Shown piece after piece: positions 57,632 to 64,000 of a stretch of DNA of 64,000 nt. The notes beneath the pieces were generated by a model. It worked only from the letters and a program-made list of their open reading frames with translations. It did not search any database and was not told the origin of the DNA. The stretch's first letter is position 1, and each line of letters opens with the position of its first letter. Origin of the DNA: an uncultured Burkholderiales bacterium (lineage in GTDB: Bacteria > Pseudomonadota > Gammaproteobacteria > Burkholderiales > Burkholderiaceae_C); the NCBI GenBank assembly GCA_903870145.1, contig CAIQBO010000021.1, positions 1-64,000 on the forward strand, in the 5' to 3' direction. A program made the position numbers and the translations under genes.

Positions 57632-58351
57632 ATGAAAGTCACTCGTCCTTCGCAGGGTCTGCCAGCTTCAAATCCCATTTTGGATTTAATTGGAATTCGC
57701 AAGTCCTTCAATGTGGGGCAGCCCAATGAAATCGAGATTTTGCATGGCATCAATTTGCAACTATTTCCGGGTGAATTTTGTGCGGTGACAGGCCCCTCGG
57801 GATCAGGCAAAAGTACCTTGCTGAACACGGTGGGACTCTTAGACAGGCCTACCAGCGGCACTTTGAAAATTTGTCAGCAAGAAACGACTTTGCTCAGTGA
57901 TGCAGATTTGACCGATTTGCGTGGGCATCAAATTGGATTTGTATTTCAATACCACCATCTATTGAGCGCTTTTTCAGCCATTGAAAACGTCATGATGCCC
58001 ATGGTGGCAGATGCTGGTTTTTCAAACAAAGCCATGCGTGAGCGTGCCGCACAGTTGCTGGGCAGTGTGGGCTTAACGCCGTGGCTTGATGCACCTGCTT
58101 CTCGCTTGTCAGGTGGTCAACAGCAGCGAGTGGCAGTGGCCAGGGCCTTGGCGATGAAACCCGCTTTGATTTTGGCCGATGAGCCCACCGGAAATTTAGA
58201 CAGCAAAAGCGCAGACGCTGTATTTGAACTGCTTCAAAGCGTCTGCCGAGATCAAGGCACGGCGGTATTGTTTGTGACGCACAACCCACTTTTGTCAGCG
58301 CGTTGCGACAAGACCATAGAAGTTGTTGATGGCACTATTTTTGATCTTTAA
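57632..58351 (+). CDS. ABC transporter ATP-binding protein (MacB/LolD type)
   Basis: [63 protein letters not shown]. Confidence 0.95.
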   Translation: MKVTRPSQGLPASNPILDLIGIRKSFNVGQPNEIEILHGINLQLFPGEFCAVTGPSGSGKSTLLNTVGLLDRPTSGTLKICQQETTLLSDADLTDLRGHQIGFVFQYHHLLSAFSAIENVMMPMVADAGFSNKAMRERAAQLLGSVGLTPWLDAPASRLSGGQQQRVAVARALAMKPALILADEPTGNLDSKSADAVFELLQSVCRDQGTAVLFVTHNPLLSARCDKTIEVVDGTIFDL

Positions 58352-58371
58352 AGCACTTTTCGCTGAAAATT

Positions 58372-59226
58372 TTAAATAAGTTCATCGCATATGGTATTGC
58401 GCAAAATACCCACGGCATCCACTTCAATTTCTACCACATCACCCGGCTTCATGAACAGCTGCGGTGTGCGCTTATTGCCCACGCCGCCTGGGGTGCCCGT
58501 CACAATCACGTCACCTGGCTCCAAGGGCATGAAGGTTGAGATGTATTCAATTTGACGTGGAATGCTGTGAATCATCATGTCGGTGGTGGCACGTTGCAAT
58601 TCTTGACCGTTCAGTCGTGTGCTCAGTGTCATTGTTTGGCCAGGTTGGATCTCATCGGCTGTGACCAGCCATGGACCAAAGCCGCCTGTGCGCCAGAAAT
58701 TTTTTCCTGCCGTCCATTGCGTTGTGAAATTTTGCCAATCGCGAATGGAGCCGTCGTTGTAGCAGGTATAACCTGCAATGTGTTGCCATGCATTGGCTTG
58801 TGAGATCCGCCTACCGCCTTCGCCAATCACGATGGCTATTTCGCCTTCATAGTCCAGGCGCTCAGATTCCGGTGGGCGCACAATGTCTTGGCCATGGCCG
58901 ACTTGTGATGACGAAACACGCAAAAATAAAGCGGGCTTCTCGGTGAAATCCCTGCCTGACTCTTTGACGTGGTCGTGGTAGTTCAGGCCGACGCAAATAA
59001 TTTTGTTGGGGTTGGGAATGACTGGCAGTAAATGCAAATTGGCCAATGTCAAATCGGGGGTGTTGTTGGCCAGTGTCTGCGCCGCAAGAGGCACTAATTT
59101 TTTGGCAATCAAAGTTTTCAAATCAATGGCTTGCTCGCCCAAGAGAGGGCTGAGGTTCAAAACCTTGCTGCCTTGCACGGCGCCATAGCATGCGATGTCA
59201 TTGAGTAAAAAACTGATCAATTTCAT
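58372..59226 (-). CDS. Fumarylacetoacetate hydrolase family protein
   Basis: NKIICVGLNYHDHVKESGRDFTEKPALFLRVSSSQVGHGQDIVRPPESERLDYEGEIAIVIGEGGRRI; VIVTGTPGGVGNKRTPQLFMKPGDVVEIEVDAVG. Confidence 0.93.
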   Translation of the reverse strand: MKLISFLLNDIACYGAVQGSKVLNLSPLLGEQAIDLKTLIAKKLVPLAAQTLANNTPDLTLANLHLLPVIPNPNKIICVGLNYHDHVKESGRDFTEKPALFLRVSSSQVGHGQDIVRPPESERLDYEGEIAIVIGEGGRRISQANAWQHIAGYTCYNDGSIRDWQNFTTQWTAGKNFWRTGGFGPWLVTADEIQPGQTMTLSTRLNGQELQRATTDMMIHSIPRQIEYISTFMPLEPGDVIVTGTPGGVGNKRTPQLFMKPGDVVEIEVDAVGILRNTICDELI

Positions 59227-59374
59227 GAAATGCGTCTTTCAAGTAATAAAGTTGGGCATGTGATGGATGGCGCAAGATGGCTTTCGCTCTCGTGCAAGTG
59301 CAACTCTAGCACGGGCGTGATCGCTTTGCTCAGTGTGAATACAATTGCTTCTTAGCAAGGAGAGATCACTCACC

Positions 59375-60298
59375 ATGAACATTGCATCTATCGGTTTGAT
59401 TGGCTACGGCGAAGTTGGAAAAATATTCACCTCAGGCTTAATTGGCAAAGCCGGTGTGCATTCTGTGAGTGCCTGGGACTTGAAATTTGCGACCCCCACG
59501 CTGCAAGAAGTGCAAATGAGCGAACGCCTCCATGCGAGCAGTCGGGGTGTGCAGGCCCAGGACAGTCTGCAAGCGTTGAGCATTGCCAGTGATCTGATCA
59601 TTGGGGCAGTCACCGCTTCGAACGCCTTGAGCGTTGCGCAAGAGGTTGCAAAATTCATCCGGCCGGGTGGTTTTTATTTGGATCTAAATTCTGCATCGCC
59701 CGGGACCAAACAAAAATGCGCTGCATTGATCGATGCGGCGGGTGGCATTTATGTCGAAGCTGGCGTCATGACCTCGGTGCCCCCTTACGGAATCCGAGTC
59801 CCCATGCTCTTAGGTGGCGCACGAGCTGCTGATTTGGCTTGGCAATTATCGCAATGGGGCATGGACGCTAAGCCCGTGAGCGATCGCTTGGGCGTGGCAA
59901 GCGCCATCAAAATGAGCCGCAGTGTCATGATCAAAGGCTTGGAGGCCTTGGTGATCGAGAGCTACACCACGGCCCGCGCCTACGGTGTAGAAGACCATGT
60001 GCTTCCAACACTCAAAGAAACTTTTCCCAGCATCGATTGGTCCTTGCAAGGCGCCTATTTTTTCAGTCGCGTGGTCCAGCACGGCAAACGCCGGTCAGAA
60101 GAAATGCATGAAGCTGCCAACATGGTCAAGGAGTCAGGGTTTGAGCCTCTCATGGCCAGCGCCACTGCGCTGAAGCAGCAATGGATTTCACAGCAAGCGC
60201 AGAAGGGCGTGTTCAATGGACTTGCAGCCGATGCCACGTGGCAAGACTATGCAGACCGTTTGCTGGCCCAGTGCGGCAATGTCAACCCTAAAGACTGA
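59375..60298 (+). CDS. NAD(P)-dependent oxidoreductase, 3-hydroxyisobutyrate/6-phosphogluconate dehydrogenase-like with DUF1932-type C-terminus
   Basis: IGLIGYGEVGKIFTSGL; YLDLNSASPGTKQKCAALIDAAGGIYVEAGVMTSVPPYGIRVPMLLGG; C-terminal helical domain. Confidence 0.82.
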   Translation: MNIASIGLIGYGEVGKIFTSGLIGKAGVHSVSAWDLKFATPTLQEVQMSERLHASSRGVQAQDSLQALSIASDLIIGAVTASNALSVAQEVAKFIRPGGFYLDLNSASPGTKQKCAALIDAAGGIYVEAGVMTSVPPYGIRVPMLLGGARAADLAWQLSQWGMDAKPVSDRLGVASAIKMSRSVMIKGLEALVIESYTTARAYGVEDHVLPTLKETFPSIDWSLQGAYFFSRVVQHGKRRSEEMHEAANMVKESGFEPLMASATALKQQWISQQAQKGVFNGLAADATWQDYADRLLAQCGNVNPKD

Positions 60299-60307
60299 CC
60301 TACAAGC

Positions 60308-61249
60308 ATGCTTGACATACTGGCCATCACGGGCCCCATCTATGTGGTTATCGCTTTGGGCTACTTCCTGACGCGTTGGGGCTTTTTTCAAAAGTCAGAC
60401 ATGCGTGCTTTTGGCACCTTCGTTGTCAAAGTTTCTTTTCCTGCATTGTTGTTCAACGCCTTGTCGCAACGGCAAGTCAGCGACATTTTGAATGTGCAGT
60501 ATTTGTGGGCTTACGCACTGAGCACCCTGCTGACTTTGGGCTTGGTTCTTTTGTGGTCCAACAGCATGGCAGGTCGCAGCAGGAGCTTGGCCAGTTGCTA
60601 CGCCATTGGCATCACATGTCCAAACAGTGGTTTTGTCGGGTACCCCGTGATTTTGCTCAGCTTGGGGCCGATTGCTGGCGTGACCTTGGCCTTGAATATG
60701 GTGGTTGAGAATTTGCTCATACTGCCCTTGCTGTTGGCTTGGGCTGACTCCGAAAAAGGGTCTGGAAAGTGGCGCGATGTTCTGGCTCAAACCTTCAAAG
60801 GCATGGCTTTAAACCCCATGATTTGGGGCATCGTGGTGGGGTTTGTGTTTGCAGTCATGCAGTGGCGCCTGCCACCAGCGTTTTCGCGCTCTGTTGATTT
60901 GTTCTCTCAATCGAGTGGCGCGCTGGCCTTGTTTGTGATTGGCGGCAGTCTTGTGGGCTTGCAGGTCAAAGGGGTGAGGGTAGATGTGGCGAAAATCGCC
61001 ATGGGCAAGTTGCTGCTCCACCCCCTGGTGGCATGGGTGGTTTTGATGTGGCTGGCCCCCATTTCTGACCCTGTACTGCGCACAGCAGCGCTCATGACAT
61101 GCGCCATGCCCATGCTTGGAATCTATTCCATTTTGACGCAAAAGCATGGTCATGAAGGCCTCAGTGCGGCGGCTTTGTTGGGCACCACCATGGCGTCTTT
61201 TGTCACCCTCAATTTGCTGCTATGGATGCTTCAGAAAATGCCCATGTGA
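60308..61249 (+). CDS. AEC (auxin efflux carrier) family transporter
   Basis: MLDILAITGPIYVVIALGYFLTRWGFFQKSDMRAFGTFVVKVSFPALLFNALSQR; polytopic. Confidence 0.9.
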   Translation: MLDILAITGPIYVVIALGYFLTRWGFFQKSDMRAFGTFVVKVSFPALLFNALSQRQVSDILNVQYLWAYALSTLLTLGLVLLWSNSMAGRSRSLASCYAIGITCPNSGFVGYPVILLSLGPIAGVTLALNMVVENLLILPLLLAWADSEKGSGKWRDVLAQTFKGMALNPMIWGIVVGFVFAVMQWRLPPAFSRSVDLFSQSSGALALFVIGGSLVGLQVKGVRVDVAKIAMGKLLLHPLVAWVVLMWLAPISDPVLRTAALMTCAMPMLGIYSILTQKHGHEGLSAAALLGTTMASFVTLNLLLWMLQKMPM

Positions 61250-61419
61250 GCGCTGTTTGATGAATCAACTTCACGCTATTTCAAGTCCGTGGTTGTGATA
61301 TTTGGGTATTTCTATTAATCTGATAATCTCGAATGATCTAATTGCCTGTGGGGCTTGGGCCTGTTCGGCCTTGGCGTTAGGGGGCACAATCATTGTTTCT
61401 TCGAAAGAAAATTGCGCCT

Positions 61420-62556
61420 ATGACAGACAGCTCTCAAACCGCGATCCCTTGCCTGTTAATGCGCGGTGGCACCTCCAAGGGACCGTTTTTCAACCAAGCC
61501 GATTTGCCCCAAGATGTGGCCCTTCGCGATAAAGTGTTGTTGGCTGCAATGGGTTCACCCGATCCAAGGCAGATTGACGGCCTGGGCGGCGCACACCCCT
61601 TGACCAGCAAAGTTGGCATCGTTCGTAAAAGCAATGTGCCCGGTGTGGACCTTGACTTCTTGTTCGTCCAATTGCAACCCAACAAAGACAGCGTGGACAC
61701 CACGCCCAATTGCGGCAATATGCTCGCTGCTGTGGTGCCGTTTGCATTGGAAACTGGCATGCTGCAAGCCCAAGGCGATCAAAGTAGCTTTCGCATTTTG
61801 ACGCTCAACACCGACATGCAGTGTGATGTCACTGTCCAGACCCCAGGCGGACGGGTGCAATATGAAGGCAACGCACGAATTGATGGCGCCCCCGGAACTT
61901 CCTCGCCAGTGGTCATCAATTTCTTAGACACTGCCGGCTCAGTGTGCTCGGGCTTGTTGCCTACCGGCCATGTGAAAGACACCATCACCATCACGGGCAA
62001 TGGCTTTGAGCCCTTCACATTGGATGTCACTTGCATCGACAACGGCATGCCCTTGGTACTTTTTAAAGCCAGTGACATGGGCCGCACCGGCTATGAATCG
62101 GTGGCCCAGCTCAATGCCGACACCGAACTAAAAACCAAAATTGAAGCACTGCGTTTGCAAGTCTCGTTGCGCATGGGCTTGGGTGATGTGTCTCAAAAAA
62201 ATTATCCCAAAATGACTTTGATCGCGCCGCCCCAACAAGGCGGTGCCATTGCAACCCGCAGCTTCATTCCGCATGTGTGTCACGATGCCATTGGCGTGCT
62301 GGCCGCTGTCACGGTCGGCACAGCTTGCGTGCTGGAGGGCTCGGTATGCCAAGGGGTGGCAGTGATGCCTGAGGGTGCCGCCAAGAACGTTTCGGTTGAA
62401 CACCCAACGGGAGAATTCAGTGTCGCCTTGCAAACCCAGCCTGCACCCCATTTGCCTGGCGGCCAAAATGTGACTCAAGCAGCCTTGTTGCGAACGGCCC
62501 GCCTGCTGATGCGCGGCCAAGTCATGGTGCCTGCATCGTTGTGGTCGCCCAATTGA
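61420..62556 (+). CDS. galD: 4-oxalomesaconate tautomerase / PrpF family isomerase
   Basis: IPCLLMRGGTSKGPFFNQADLP; MGSPDPRQIDGLGGAHPLTSKVGIVRKS; TPNCGNMLAAVVPFALE. Confidence 0.87.
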   Translation: MTDSSQTAIPCLLMRGGTSKGPFFNQADLPQDVALRDKVLLAAMGSPDPRQIDGLGGAHPLTSKVGIVRKSNVPGVDLDFLFVQLQPNKDSVDTTPNCGNMLAAVVPFALETGMLQAQGDQSSFRILTLNTDMQCDVTVQTPGGRVQYEGNARIDGAPGTSSPVVINFLDTAGSVCSGLLPTGHVKDTITITGNGFEPFTLDVTCIDNGMPLVLFKASDMGRTGYESVAQLNADTELKTKIEALRLQVSLRMGLGDVSQKNYPKMTLIAPPQQGGAIATRSFIPHVCHDAIGVLAAVTVGTACVLEGSVCQGVAVMPEGAAKNVSVEHPTGEFSVALQTQPAPHLPGGQNVTQAALLRTARLLMRGQVMVPASLWSPN

Positions 62557-62576
62557 ATTTGAAAATGGAGAGATGA

Positions 62577-63617
62577 ATGAAACCCCCAATGATCATTGAC
62601 TGCCACGGCCACTACACCACCGCCCCCAAAGCCTTGGAGACTTGGCGCAATGCGCAGATCGCCAACTTGAACACGCCGCATCTGGGCCCCAAAGTGGCCG
62701 ACTTGAAAATCAGTGACGATGAACTGCGCGAGTCGATCGAAACCAACCAACTGCGCTTGATGAAAGAGCGCGGCTCAGACTTGACCTTGTTCAGCCCACG
62801 TGCCAGTTTCATGGCGCATCACATTGGCGACTTCCAAGTCTCTTCTAAATGGGCAGGTATTTGCAATGAATTGTGCTACCGCGTGAGCCAATTGTTTCCT
62901 GAAAGTTTTGTGCCTGTGGCCATGCTGCCCCAGTCGCCCGGCGTCGACCCTGCTACGTGCATTTCAGAGCTCGAACGCTGCATCCGAGAATTCGGCAACG
63001 TGGGTATCAACTTGAATCCTGACCCCTCGGGCGGCCATTGGACTTCGCCTGCCTTGAGTGACAAACACTGGTACCCCATTTATGAAAAAATGGTCGAGCA
63101 CAACATCCCTGCCATGGTGCATGTCAGCACCAGCTGCAACAGCTGCTTTCACACCACGGGTGCGCACTATTTGAATGCCGATACCACGGCTTTCATGCAA
63201 TGCTTGACATCTGATTTGTTCAAAGACTTCCCCACGCTGCGTTTTTTGATTCCGCATGGCGGCGGTGCAGTGCCATACCACTGGGGGCGGTTTCGTGGGC
63301 TGGCGCAAGAGTTGAAAAAACCCTTGCTCCAAGAGCATTTACTTAAAAATATTTTTTTTGACACCTGCGTGTACCACCAGCCAGGCATTGATTTGTTGAC
63401 CAAGGTGATTCCGGTCGACAATATTTTGTTCGCCTCTGAAATGATCGGGGCCGTGCGCGGCATTGACCCAGAGACCGGTTACTACTTTGATGACACCAAG
63501 CGCTACATCCAAGCCTCATCGATCTTGAATGACGAGCAACGTTACAAAATTTACGAAGGCAATACCCGCCGCGTATTCCCTCTTTTAGATGCGAAATTGA
63601 AGGCCAAAGGGCTTTAA
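62577..63617 (+). CDS. ligJ: Amidohydrolase-fold 4-oxalomesaconate hydratase (LigJ-like)
   Basis: MIIDCHGHYTTAPKALETWRNAQ; RGSDLTLFSPRASFMAHHIGD; NVGINLNPDPSGGHWTSPALSDKHWYPIYEKM; LIPHGGGAVPYHWGRFRGLAQ. Confidence 0.87.
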   Translation: MKPPMIIDCHGHYTTAPKALETWRNAQIANLNTPHLGPKVADLKISDDELRESIETNQLRLMKERGSDLTLFSPRASFMAHHIGDFQVSSKWAGICNELCYRVSQLFPESFVPVAMLPQSPGVDPATCISELERCIREFGNVGINLNPDPSGGHWTSPALSDKHWYPIYEKMVEHNIPAMVHVSTSCNSCFHTTGAHYLNADTTAFMQCLTSDLFKDFPTLRFLIPHGGGAVPYHWGRFRGLAQELKKPLLQEHLLKNIFFDTCVYHQPGIDLLTKVIPVDNILFASEMIGAVRGIDPETGYYFDDTKRYIQASSILNDEQRYKIYEGNTRRVFPLLDAKLKAKGL

Positions 63618-63657
63618 TTTCTAAGTTAAGTTTTCAAATTTTTAAATTGGACAGAGC

Positions 63658-64000
63658 ATGACAGAACTCGGAATCGTGAAGCGCAACATCACCCGTGCCG
63701 ACAAAGCAGCCGCAGATCAACTGGGCCGCTTCGGTGTGGCCACTGTGCATGAGGCCATGGGGCGAGTCGGTTTGATGCAGCGCTATATGCGCCCCATCTA
63801 CAGTGGCGCCGCAGTCTCAGGCACAGCGGTGACGGTCTTGCTCCACCCCGGAGACAACTGGATGATGCACGTGGTTGCCGAGCAAATTCGGCCTGGCGAT
63901 ATTGTGGTCGCGGCCTTGAGTGCAGAAAACTGCGATGGATTTTTTGGTGATTTGCTGGCCACTTCATTCATGGCGCGTGGCGCCAAGGCCTTGGTGATTG
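63658..64000 (+). CDS. ligK: 4-carboxy-4-hydroxy-2-oxoadipate aldolase/oxaloacetate decarboxylase (LigK/RraA-like), partial at window end
   Basis: Manual translation MTELGIVKRNITRADKAAADQLGRFGVATVHEAMGRVGLMQRYMRPIYSGAAVSGTAVTVLLHPGDNWMMHVVAEQIRPGDIVVAAL...; no stop before window end. Confidence 0.85.
   Translation, partial: MTELGIVKRNITRADKAAADQLGRFGVATVHEAMGRVGLMQRYMRPIYSGAAVSGTAVTVLLHPGDNWMMHVVAEQIRPGDIVVAALSAENCDGFFGDLLATSFMARGAKALVI

Noticed and set aside
1-64000. CRISPR arrays, tRNA/rRNA genes, IS elements or prophage
   Set aside because: No regularly spaced repeats, tRNA cloverleaf-like segments, transposase or integrase motifs, or phage genes were recognised in any frame provided.

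Overview
This 64 kb bacterial chromosomal window is densely coded. Gene content and codon use suggest Burkholderiales/Comamonadaceae-like, which is inference. I found no rRNA, tRNA, CRISPR array or transposon. Main blocks: (1) mltB, an HDAC-like deacetylase, an MscS channel, a Bug-type binding protein, an orphan HupE, and a TRAP operon (dctP-Q-M) with an apparent internal terminator/attenuator. (2) etfBA, acyl-CoA dehydrogenase and nitronate monooxygenase behind a 26-bp perfect palindrome. (3) A cyanophycin locus with two tandem cyanophycin-synthetase-family genes, the upstream one with a degenerate, truncated Mur-ligase half, divergent from a zinc-ribbon-containing ABC exporter coupled to a DUF1854-type protein. 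(4) eptA and dnaJ-dnaK-grpE with two sigma32-like promoters. (5) A CoA-dependent phenylpropenoid/aromatic side-chain operon (feruloyl-CoA-synthase-like ligase, crotonase, thiolase, SDR, thioesterase, MarR). (6) A nitrate respiration island (narXL, narK1, narK2, narGHJI, ppiC) with FNR-type boxes, bracketed by two tripartite ABC exporters and carrying what look like gene fossils: an nnrS 5' remnant before narX, and an internally deleted trxC plus an osmC-like stub after ppiC. (7) Part of a protocatechuate/gallate meta-cleavage lower pathway (galD/ligJ/ligK-like). The most interesting items are the cyanophycin-associated ABC/DUF1854 module with the degenerate CphA paralogue, and the nar island fossils with their regulatory sites. 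All family calls come from reading the sequence; no database search was run.
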